Positions 1 to 8,100 of a stretch of 64,000 bases of DNA are shown one piece after another; the stretch's first letter is position 1, and each line of letters starts with the position of its first letter. The notes under the pieces were generated by a model that was not told where the DNA came from, ran no database searches, and saw nothing but the letters and a program-made list of their open reading frames with translations. The position numbers and the translations under genes are program-made. Source of the stretch: Planctomycetota bacterium (GTDB taxonomy: Bacteria > Planctomycetota > Planctomycetia > Gemmatales > Gemmataceae); contig VGYC01000005.1 of assembly GCA_016873095.1 (NCBI GenBank), positions 1-64,000 of the forward strand, written 5' to 3'.

Positions 1-137
1 GATTGAGAGGTGTTCATGGACGACAAAACCCGACGCAAGCGACCCGGCTACGGGATGCGCCGATCCCGCGCCCCGGCCCGCTGCCAGCGCCCAAGCCGCA
101 AACCGTTCAGCCTACGCTTGATTAAGGCCTAGAGGAG

Positions 138-626
138 CTACTCCCCGACCGCTGGCAAGCCGCCGAGCCCAAGGCCGCCCCGGCCGGAACGACTCCGGCT
201 ACCGCCTCGCCAACCCCAGCCGCTTCCCAGCCCTGAGCGCCCGAAACCGACCCGCGCGGCACCGGCGCGGCACCGGCGCGGCACCGCCAGCGCGCTACGC
301 GGTTCGCCGTACGGACACGAAAAGTTTGCGGCCTCGGTCACCTTGCCATCCTCCGCGAGGCCAAGACCGAGAAAGCTTAGCATCCGCTCGAAAGACCTCA
401 ACAGGTTGGAACGAATCAGTGGGTCACTTCTGAAGACGGCGATTTCGCCCTCGTCGAGAAGCGGGGCATCGGGATTGAACTGGCTCGGCTCCGGCAGTGG
501 AAAAAGCCACTGAATGAAGTCGTGGACCGACTCGAACTCGTCGTCGTCCCAGGACAGGATTTGCTCCAGCGACCGACCCACACTGTCCGTCCCGTCGCCC
601 CGGTAGAAATCCAGCAGGCGAGACAT
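138..626 (-). CDS. OGFr-domain protein, C-terminally truncated
   Basis: The first ~110 residues resemble the opioid growth factor receptor (OGFr) conserved region found in many bacteria: a DFYRG start, then ILSWDDDEFESVHDFIQWLF, LPEPS-FNPDAPLL, and a segment ending NLLRSFERMLSFLGL. Bacterial members have no established function. As I recall the family, it continues into a block with an NHN-LR-TR-LRSL pattern; here that block is absent. After about residue 110 the protein becomes an Arg/Gly/Ser-rich tail with no family character, spanning three 11-bp tandem repeats. The ATG at 626 is chosen because GGGAGAA lies just upstream; the in-frame extension starts at a TTG. It is divergent from aroC, with about 50 bp between. 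I infer a truncated, possibly decaying gene. Confidence 0.6.
   Translation of the reverse strand: MSRLLDFYRGDGTDSVGRSLEQILSWDDDEFESVHDFIQWLFPLPEPSQFNPDAPLLDEGEIAVFRSDPLIRSNLLRSFERMLSFLGLGLAEDGKVTEAANFSCPYGEPRSALAVPRRCRAGAARVGFGRSGLGSGWGWRGGSRSRSGRGGLGLGGLPAVGE
254..286. repeat. 11-bp tandem repeat, three copies
   Basis: The unit GCGCGGCACCG occurs three times head to tail without mismatch. It lies in the open tail of the OGFr-like gene. The unit is not a multiple of three, so each gain or loss of a copy shifts the frame. This fits the loss of the conserved C-terminus just upstream in that gene. Confidence 0.85.
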
Positions 627-643
627 GGTTTCTCCCAAATCCG

Positions 644-673
644 TTCGCGCGTGCCCTGGGGATGCATTATAAT
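644..673 (+). promoter_or_regulatory. candidate aroC promoter, possibly leaderless
   Basis: A perfect TATAAT lies at 668-673, with a weak -35 (TTCGCG) 18 bp upstream. A start site about 7 nt after the -10 would fall on the ATG at 680, giving a leaderless aroC message. The earlier ATG at 662 lies upstream of this -10, so both readings cannot be right. The -35 is poor, so this is tentative. Confidence 0.4.
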
Positions 674-679
674 GCGATC

Positions 680-1783
680 ATGCCAGGCAATTCATTCGGC
701 GAGCTGTTTCGCGTGACAACGGCGGGGGTCAGCCACGGGCCGGGGTATCTGACCATCGTCGATGGATGTCCGCCCGGACTGCCATTGAGCGTCGAGGATC
801 TATTGCCGGACCTGCGGCGGCGACGGCCCGGGCAATCGAGAATCGTCACGCAGCGGCAAGAGGATGACATCCCGGAGATCTGGTCCGGCGTCTTTGACGG
901 CAAAACCGATGGCACGTCCATCGGCATCCTGTTCAAGAACCAGGACCAGCGCAGCCAGGACTATACCGACATCAAGGACAAGTATCGTCCGGGCCACGCC
1001 GACTTCAGCTTCGACGCGAAATATGGACTGCGTGACTACCGCGGCGGCGGCCGCTCCAGCGCTCGCGAGACCATGTGCCGCGTTGCCGCCGGCGCCATCG
1101 CCAAGAAGCTCCTTGGCCTCCACGGCGTCCGTGTACTCGGCTACGTCAAGCAAGTCGGGTCCATCGTCGCGGACATTGCCGATCCTACGGCAGTAACGCT
1201 CGAGCAAGTGGAAGCCAATCCCGTGCGCTGCCCAGATCCCATTCAGGCGGCGGCCATGATCGAGTTGATCGAGACGGTTCGCAAGCAGCAAGACTCCATC
1301 GGTGGCGTCTGTGAATTGACAGCAACGGGCGTTCCCGCGGGACTCGGCGAGCCGGTCTTCGACAAGCTCAAGGCCGATCTCGCCAAGGCGCTGCTGTCGC
1401 TGCCAGCAGTGATGGCCTTTGAATATGGGGCGGGCTTCGCAGTTGCCACAGCGCGGGGCAGTCAGAACAACGATGCCTTCATCGCCAAGAACGGCGGCAT
1501 CGGCACCGAGAGCAACCGGCACGGCGGCATGCTCGGCGGTATCTCGACCGGCGAGCCCCTCATCTGCCGGGTAGCGATCAAGCCGACCAGCAGCCTGCCA
1601 CGCCCGCAAAAGACCGTGACGCGCACCGGCGCGCCGGCCGAGATCGCCACGCGAGGAAGACACGATCCCTGTCTGCTGCCGCGCTTTGTCCCGATGGGCG
1701 AAGCCATGGTCGCCATCGTGCTCGTGGATCACCTGCTGCGCTGGCAGGCGCAATGCGGAAAGCTACCAGACAAGCATCAATGA
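680..1783 (+). CDS. aroC: chorismate synthase
   Basis: Converts 5-enolpyruvylshikimate-3-phosphate to chorismate, the last step of the shikimate pathway, in the cytoplasm using reduced FMN. The N-terminus GNSFGELFRVTTAGVSHGPG carries the family's first signature. The block GRSSARET near residue 126 is the second. A third conserved block, around GSQNNDAF and GGISTGEP, follows near residues 260-295. The length, 367 residues, fits the family. I prefer the ATG at 680, where homology begins, over the in-frame ATG at 662, which would add six residues. The gene converges on recA, with a strong hairpin between them. No other shikimate gene lies nearby, as is common in planctomycetes, which rarely keep biosynthetic operons. 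Confidence 0.96.
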   Translation: MPGNSFGELFRVTTAGVSHGPGYLTIVDGCPPGLPLSVEDLLPDLRRRRPGQSRIVTQRQEDDIPEIWSGVFDGKTDGTSIGILFKNQDQRSQDYTDIKDKYRPGHADFSFDAKYGLRDYRGGGRSSARETMCRVAAGAIAKKLLGLHGVRVLGYVKQVGSIVADIADPTAVTLEQVEANPVRCPDPIQAAAMIELIETVRKQQDSIGGVCELTATGVPAGLGEPVFDKLKADLAKALLSLPAVMAFEYGAGFAVATARGSQNNDAFIAKNGGIGTESNRHGGMLGGISTGEPLICRVAIKPTSSLPRPQKTVTRTGAPAEIATRGRHDPCLLPRFVPMGEAMVAIVLVDHLLRWQAQCGKLPDKHQ

Positions 1784-1787
1784 CGTC

Positions 1788-1835
1788 TCGCTCGGCGGCT
1801 TCGCGCGCATCATCTTGCGCGAAACCGCCGAGCGA
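1788..1835. terminator. convergent hairpin between aroC and recA
   Basis: Two 19-nt arms (1788-1806 and 1817-1835) pair with one mismatch around a 10-nt loop. The hairpin sits between the aroC stop and the recA stop, so it can end transcription from both sides. There is no U-tract. The arm contains GCGCGAAACCGC, also found in the larger inverted repeat at 22201-22302, so it may belong to a dispersed palindrome family. Confidence 0.7.
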
Positions 1836-1858
1836 CGTGCAACCACGCTTGTCTGAAA

Positions 1859-2947
1859 TCACTCCGTCGCCGCTGCGGCCTGGCGACGGGACTTGCTGGT
1901 GGGCGCTGGCTCGACCGGTGCTTGGCCGTTGGCCTCGTGGACAGGGGCGGCATTGAGCAGCCCGCGCTTCTCCAGCACGCGCTTGCTGATCTCCTCCATC
2001 AAGACAGGATTGTCGCGCAGGAACTGCTTGGCGTTTTCGCGACCCTGGCCGAGGCGCACGTCGCCATAGTTGATCCAGGCGCCACTTTTCTCGACGATCT
2101 TGTCGTCGATGGCCAGGTCGAGCACATCGCCCTCGCGACTGATGCCGCGGTCGTGCATGAGGTCGAACTCGGCTTGCTTGAACGGCGGGGCCACCTTGTT
2201 CTTGACCACGCGAACCCGGACGCGCGCGCCCACCGTCTCCTCGCCGTCCTTGATGCTGCTGATCTTGCGGATATCGAGGCGAACAGAACTGTAGAACTTG
2301 AGGGCCAGCCCGCCGGATGTCGTTTCCGGATTGCCGAACATGACGCCGATCTTCTGGCGGATCTGGTTGATGAAGACGATGCAGGTCTTGGTGCGCGAGA
2401 TGGCCGGTGTCAGGATGCGCATGGCCTGGCTCATAAGCCGGGCTTGCAGGCCCACGTGGGCGTCGCCGATCTCGCCCTCCACCTCGGATCGTGGCACAAG
2501 GGCGGCAACGGAGTCGATGACAATGATGTCCACGGCATTGGACTTGACAAGCATCTCGGCGATCTTGAGGGCTTCTTCCGCGTTGGAGGGCTGACTGACA
2601 AGCAGGCTTTCCAGATCGACGCCGACGCGCTTGGCCCAGCTGGGGTCGAGGGCGTGTTCGGCGTCGATGAAGGCGGCCACGCCGTTTTGCCGCTGCGCCT
2701 GGGCCACGGCGTGCAGGGCCACCGTGGTCTTGCCGCTTGCCTCCGGGCCGAAAATCTCGATGATCCGTCCGCGCGGCAGGCCCTTGCCACCCAGGGCCAC
2801 GTCCAGGCTCAGGGCCCCCGTGGAGATGCCCTGAATGTCCAGGCTCGAGCCACCTTCGCCCAGCTGCATGATCGAGCCCTTGCCAAACTGCTTCTCGATC
2901 TGGGCCAGCGTGTTCTTCAACTCACGATCAAATGCTTGCTCCGCCAT
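1859..2947 (-). CDS. recA: recombinase RecA
   Basis: DNA strand-exchange ATPase of homologous recombination and co-protease for LexA-type repressors. Visible are Walker [10 protein letters not shown] near residue 65, the segment [10 protein letters not shown], the Walker B region [13 protein letters not shown], loop residues [21 protein letters not shown], and LALKFY. The length of 362 residues is normal, with a charged, Ala-rich C-terminus. The ATG at 2947 is chosen because AGGAGGG precedes it closely; the upstream in-frame extension carries the promoter instead. Regulation is probably from the sigma-70-like promoter at 2988-3015, with a possible operator at its start site. Confidence 0.98.
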   Translation of the reverse strand: MAEQAFDRELKNTLAQIEKQFGKGSIMQLGEGGSSLDIQGISTGALSLDVALGGKGLPRGRIIEIFGPEASGKTTVALHAVAQAQRQNGVAAFIDAEHALDPSWAKRVGVDLESLLVSQPSNAEEALKIAEMLVKSNAVDIIVIDSVAALVPRSEVEGEIGDAHVGLQARLMSQAMRILTPAISRTKTCIVFINQIRQKIGVMFGNPETTSGGLALKFYSSVRLDIRKISSIKDGEETVGARVRVRVVKNKVAPPFKQAEFDLMHDRGISREGDVLDLAIDDKIVEKSGAWINYGDVRLGQGRENAKQFLRDNPVLMEEISKRVLEKRGLLNAAPVHEANGQAPVEPAPTSKSRRQAAAATE

Positions 2948-2972
2948 GGCTTCACCCTCCTGGGAGAGATAG

Positions 2973-2984
2973 TGTACATTTGTA
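2973..2984. promoter_or_regulatory. candidate operator at the recA start site
   Basis: TGTACATTTGTA contains the palindrome TGTACA and the interrupted dyad TACA-N2-TGTA. It lies between the recA -10 and its ribosome binding site, about where transcription would start. It matches neither the E. coli (CTGT-N8-ACAG) nor the Bacillus (GAAC-N4-GTTC) LexA box. It is a candidate damage-response site only by position. Confidence 0.3.
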
Positions 2985-2987
2985 GAT

Positions 2988-3015
2988 ATAATACCATCGG
3001 CCTGGCAGAAGACAA
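2988..3015 (-). promoter_or_regulatory. recA sigma-70-like promoter
   Basis: Read on the minus strand, TTGTCT (3015-3010) is followed by 16 bp and TATTAT (2993-2988). The predicted start is about 30-35 nt before the recA ATG, leaving room for the strong AGGAGGG ribosome binding site. Confidence 0.6.
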
Positions 3016-3092
3016 GACTGAAATCAAAAAAACACAATCGTGCCCAAGCCCCCAGTCAATTGCAGGCAACTTACGGTGTAGCACCGGCTTGG

Positions 3093-4175
3093 CTATCGTT
3101 GAACCCGCGCGGAACCGCCCTTGGCAAAAGACTCCACTTCCGCCAGGCTCGCCATGGTGACATCGCCGTGAAATGTGGTCAAGAGCGCGCCGTGGGCCCA
3201 GCCGAGACGCAGTGCCTCGTCAACCGACCGCCCCGAAAGCAAACCGTAGATCAACCCTGCCGCGAAGCCGTCGCCACCGCCAATGCGGTCGAGAACATCC
3301 ATGTGGCAGGTCGGACTGACGTATTTCTTGCCTTCCAGCCAGAGGACCGCCGCCCAGTCATGGCGGTTGGTTGAATGCACGTCGCGCAGCGTCGTCGCCA
3401 CGATCTTGATGTTCGGGAACTGCTCGACCGTGCGGTCGATCATCTGAAAGAAGGAGTCCGGATCGAGCTTCGACTTGGCCGCAACCTCGGGCCCGGCGAT
3501 GCCAAGGCCGTGCTGCAAATCCTCCTCGTTGCCGATGAGCGCATCCACCTGGCCGACAACACGGCGAAGGACTTGCTGCGCGCGCGTCAGTCCACCGAAG
3601 GGCGCCCAGAGCTTGGGACGATAGTTGAGGTCGAAAGAAATGACGGCGCCGGCAGCCCGCGCGGCTTGCATGCCCTCGACGATCAGCTCCGAGGTGGTCG
3701 GCGACAGGGCGGCGAAGATTCCGCCGGAATGGAACCAGCGCACTCCCCCGGCCAGCAGGTTGGCCCAGTCGAAATCGCCCGGCTTGAGCAGGGCGCCTGC
3801 CTCGTTGGCGCGATTGTAAAATACCACCGGGGCGCGGACACCGTGGCCGCGATCGCTGTACACAGTGGCGATGTTGGGGCCGCGGACACCGTCGTGCTCA
3901 AACCACTTGTAGAAGGGCGTGACGCCCGTCTCGCGGATGCGGGCCTGCACTAGTTCGCCGATGCCGTAGTGCACCATGGCCGTGGCAATGCCTGTCCGCA
4001 GCCGGAAGCAGTCCGCCAGCGCCGCCGCCACGTTGTACTCGCCGCCGGAAACATGAATGTCGAATGTCCGCGCCTTGCGAAACGGCACCACGCCTGGATC
4101 GAGGCGATGCACGACGGCCCCCAGAGCGAGAAAGTCGAGATTGCAAGCATCGGTGCGGATTCGAAAACCGCTCAT
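3093..4175 (-). CDS. PfkB-family sugar kinase, probable 2-keto-3-deoxygluconate kinase
   Basis: Probably phosphorylates 2-keto-3-deoxygluconate to KDPG in the cytoplasm. N-terminal GAVVHRLD and SGGEYNVAAALA match the first PfkB region. The C-terminal DRIGGGDGFAAGL corresponds to the second PfkB signature, with the catalytic Asp in GGGD. The middle NYRPKLWAP is typical of KDG kinases, which decides this subtype over fructokinase or ribokinase. GAGGATC lies upstream of the ATG. The rhomboid gene ends 9 bp before this start, so the two are probably co-transcribed. Substrate identity is inferred from motifs only. Confidence 0.85.
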   Translation of the reverse strand: MSGFRIRTDACNLDFLALGAVVHRLDPGVVPFRKARTFDIHVSGGEYNVAAALADCFRLRTGIATAMVHYGIGELVQARIRETGVTPFYKWFEHDGVRGPNIATVYSDRGHGVRAPVVFYNRANEAGALLKPGDFDWANLLAGGVRWFHSGGIFAALSPTTSELIVEGMQAARAAGAVISFDLNYRPKLWAPFGGLTRAQQVLRRVVGQVDALIGNEEDLQHGLGIAGPEVAAKSKLDPDSFFQMIDRTVEQFPNIKIVATTLRDVHSTNRHDWAAVLWLEGKKYVSPTCHMDVLDRIGGGDGFAAGLIYGLLSGRSVDEALRLGWAHGALLTTFHGDVTMASLAEVESFAKGGSARVQR

Positions 4176-4184
4176 GAATGATCC

Positions 4185-4949
4185 TCAAGAATACCGCTGC
4201 CGCGGATACTGACGCGGCGGCGGCTCGGTCAGGTTCAGCGCAAAAACCTTGACCAAAGCCAACCCGGCAAGGAAGCCGCCGATGTGGGCGCCGTAGGCAA
4301 CGCCTCCCTGGTCGCCACCCAGCATGCCCAGGCCGTTGACGAGCTGAAACAAGAACCACAAGCCGATGGCCACATATGCCGGCACGTCCGTCAGGAATCG
4401 AAACAGGATCACCGTGACGCGCCTGTGCGGATGGAGAATGAGATACGCGCCCAGCACACCGGAAATGGCGCCGCTGGCGCCGAGCGACGGAATCAGCGGG
4501 TTCTGATGAAACAGATACGTGGTGGCAATGTGCGCCATGGACGCCAGCACGCCGCATACCAGATAGAACGCGAGATAACGCAACGGACCGAGGTAATCTT
4601 CCACGTTGTCGCCAAATATCCACAGGAAGAGCATGTTGCCCAGCAGGTGCATGATGCTGCCGTGCATGAACATTGACGTGAGAAGCGTCAGGTAGACGGA
4701 GACCGGAGTCTTCTCGTGCTGGATCGTGACCGCCTTGTCGCGGCCGACGGGTATGTCGATCGGCCCTTCGATATCCGTGCCGGTGACAATTTCTTCCGGC
4801 ACCGTGCTGAAGGCCATCGTGAACCGGTTGTCTTCCCTGCCGAGTTCCTGGAGAAACACGAAGACAAAGACGTTGATGATGATCAGGACGTAGTTGACCA
4901 CCGGCTGCCGGAGGCGATCGCTGTTGTCGTCAAATAGCGGGAATACCAT
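4185..4949 (-). CDS. rhomboid family intramembrane serine protease
   Basis: Multi-pass protease that cleaves membrane helices. The catalytic Ser is in GASGAISGVLGAY near residue 150, and the His partner lies in GAHIGGFLAGLAL near residue 228. An early helix (VVNYVLIIINVFVFVFLQEL) precedes a long extracytoplasmic loop, then HGSIMHLLGNMLFLWIFGDN, a hallmark of bacterial rhomboids. The length, 254 residues, is usual. It lies 9 bp upstream of the sugar kinase gene on the same strand, but nothing ties their roles together. Confidence 0.93.
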   Translation of the reverse strand: MVFPLFDDNSDRLRQPVVNYVLIIINVFVFVFLQELGREDNRFTMAFSTVPEEIVTGTDIEGPIDIPVGRDKAVTIQHEKTPVSVYLTLLTSMFMHGSIMHLLGNMLFLWIFGDNVEDYLGPLRYLAFYLVCGVLASMAHIATTYLFHQNPLIPSLGASGAISGVLGAYLILHPHRRVTVILFRFLTDVPAYVAIGLWFLFQLVNGLGMLGGDQGGVAYGAHIGGFLAGLALVKVFALNLTEPPPRQYPRQRYS

Positions 4950-5121
4950 GAAAGAGTTCGTTCCTCGTTTCGACAGCTGTTGTCGATGGGCCCGCTTGAA
5001 TGCATTCTTGAGTGGCTTCGAGACGCCTCACTCCGCGGAACGCTCGCACCGGACCGCTCACGTCGGGGTTGTTGTAGTCGGCGGCCAAGCTGTCCGCCAC
5101 TATTCCTCGAAGGCGCAACTG

Positions 5122-8100
5122 TCAGATCCATGTTGCCACTATCTTCTCGTCGGCGGTGATGCCGATTTCTCCGGGCCGGGGGAGGATGACCGTCTTGCAT
5201 TCCGGACAGCTCACGCCGTTCCTGGCAAGCAGGTTGCGGATGCCTTCGGCGGAACGATAGCCGGTGTCGGCGCCCGCTTGCACAACGAAATCCTTGAAAA
5301 AATAGCGGAACCACTTCTCCAGCAGCCGGGCGTAATTCTCGGGACTGTCCTCGAACCAGAACCGTTCCGTACCGATGACGAGTTCATAGCCGCCCCTCTG
5401 CTGGTTGCGGCGTGACAGGACCTCGATGGTTGCAGGCATCACAGTGAAAAGCACATCTTGAAACCATACGCCGCGCTGGCAAAGGGTGAGCGGCGCCCCC
5501 TCGACTGCGAGCAACAGGTCCGGATAGGCGTCAAGCGCGCGGCCGCCAACTTTGGGTGTGGCGGCCAGCTCGAAGGCACTGACGGCGCGACCAATGCGTT
5601 CCCATGGACCATTCGCCTGCATGAGCCACAGGTAATGTAGCTGGGCGAGCCCTTCGAGGTCGTCCGTCGCCAGCAGTTTCTTGAGCGCCGGCACCACCAG
5701 GCCGAGATCGACGAGCGTCGGCAGTTGCACACCGGCGGCGAAGGCACGGTCGCAGAGCATGATCTTGAGGCGATTGAGCTGCCCGCGCGTCCAGGTCGGC
5801 GAGTTTTCCGCGGCACGACTGGCCAGATCCTGCAGCAGCAAACCAGCATAAGTCAGCGGCATCCGCCCGGCAAAACACCGGCCAACCTGCTCGGCAATGG
5901 CACGGCAGGGATCGTCACCGCGATAGATCTCGTCTTCGGCGGACAACCGCCACAGTGCCGCCAGATGCGGCACGTAGGCGGCATTGTCACGAGCCATCCT
6001 GTCCACGATCTCGCGACAATGTTCCAGCGGCGCGGCACGCTGCATCCGATCACCGTGGTCGTGGCTTATCCTGGCAAGCCCGGCGAGGTAGTCTGCTTCT
6101 GCCGGACCTGGCCTGTCCGGGAAAAGTTCACTGGCCAGTCGCAGCCAGGCCCAGTTCACCAGCCGATCCGCGGCCATGTCGGGCGCCGGCCAGGCCAGGT
6201 AAATCAGCCCACTCAACAACAGCCCCAGCCCCGTCGCCAGCACCAAGGCCGCAGCAATCGGCAAGCGGCCGCCGCTGAGCAGTTCGGCCACAAGAAAGCC
6301 GGCGAGCACGATCGGACCGATGAACAATGCCAGGGCGCCGTTGCGTGTCAACACGCGCCCCGGCTCCCGGCCGTCATATAGCACCTCGTCATCGCTTTCG
6401 ATCCGCAGACGCGGAAACAGCCCGGCGTCACTGACTTCGAGTCGATAGCCGAAGCCTTCGAGGGCATCATCGCTCTGCGTCAGTTCCGGCTCCGGCGGTG
6501 GTGGCACGCAAGGAACGCGGCCATAGCAATGAGGACAGAGCGATGCGTGCTTCTCGCGAGCACGCTCCAGCAGTGAGGACAGGGCTTGACGGTCCTCGAT
6601 GCCGTGCCGCAGCATGAGTCGCTGCAGGCGCCGTCCTCCGGTGCCTGGATCGAGCTTGTGGGCCAGCGATTGACAGCGTTCCAGCACGGACAGGTCCTTT
6701 TCCAGACGATAGTCCTCCAGCCAATCTTCCATGAGCCGCCAGGGTTCGCGCACGCGCCGGCCGTCCAGCATCAGGCGGTGGCAGTCCCAGAGGTGATCGA
6801 CCATCTGGGCGCGGCGAAGCTGCACGCCGCAGCGCGGGCAATCCATGCGCACCTGGTCTTCCAGCTCGGCGCTCAGGCGATCGATCTCGGCCGCTTGACC
6901 GACAAGTTGCTCGAGTTGCCGGAGCTTCTCGATGGCCCGCAACTTGCCCGCGCCGGCGACGGCGGCTTGCAGGACCCGGCGCGCTTCCGGTCCGTTCTTA
7001 CCTACGGCACGAATCAATGCCGCCGTCGCGCTCAGCCTGGCTTCGCGCGGCACGTACTTGTCGCTGAGCAAGGGCAGGACGGCTTCCATGAGGAGCACGT
7101 CGATGGGCGGCCTGAGCCGTGCGGCAATCTCGAGCGCCAGCCAGCGTTGCAAAGCCTGGATGCCGGGCAGTTTGTGAGGCCGGAGCAACGCCGGGATAAG
7201 CCGACCGCCGTCGCCGCTTCCTGCCAGCACCTCACCCAGTCCCGCGATCATGCCGGATCGCGCATCGCGGGGTACGTCGCGTAGCTTCTGACCAAGCCAG
7301 TGAAGCAGCCGCGCATCGGCCTCCTGCGGATGGCGGTCGCGAGCAATTTCCGCAAGCGTCCGCCAGGCGGATGTATCCGGGCTGGCGGTGCAGATCCGCT
7401 CCAGCAACAGAGCACGCATCTCGGCGAAAGGCCGGCGCACGCCGCGATACTCGAATATGCCATGGGCCCGGCGCAAGTGGGTCTCCAGATCGATCAGCCG
7501 AATCCGCGTCCGACACTCACTGCAGAAAACCGGCCGTTCTTGCTGCAACTCGACCAGGCAGGCGTGGGCCATCGCTTCCTCCAGCCCCAGGCCCGGCAGG
7601 TGCAGACAGAGCAGGATCTTCTCCTCGAGCAGATCGTCAGGCACGAGCTTGTCGAGGAGGAGGCGCAGATCGGCAACAGACAGCTTCGACCCGCGAATGG
7701 CAGCGGTCAACGCTGGCAGCATGAGCTTGCGTCCAATCTGCCGTAGCCGGGAGTCGCTGCAGCGTAACAACCCGGCGAACAGACTCGCGTCGACCGTCCG
7801 ACCCAGACAGGAAACGAGACCGTCGAAGGGCGTAAGCGATTCGGCAATCTCGCGCTGCCCGGCCGGCACCGCAAAGCGAGCGCGCACAGCCATTTCCAGA
7901 AATGCACAGTAACGTTGCGCCCGGTCTTCGTCGGCGCCGGCAAGCTCCAGCAACTGCGCATGAGCTTGGGCATCCGCGCTGGTGAAGACGCGGTCCCAGA
8001 GCCGGTCCAGGGCAACATCGCGCGGCAGCAGCGCGCCAAAAACATCGATGTAGCCGTGGGCGGCGCGCAAATGCTCGGGCCGATCGCGCCCGGTCAGCTC

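Noticed and set aside
1-137. Possible short coding sequence at the left edge
   Set aside because: Plus-strand readings are short, stop repeatedly, and show no recognisable motif; no gene is supported.
1922-3160. Plus-strand 412-residue open frame over recA
   Set aside because: It is antisense to recA, has no family character, and long antisense frames are expected in GC-rich coding DNA.
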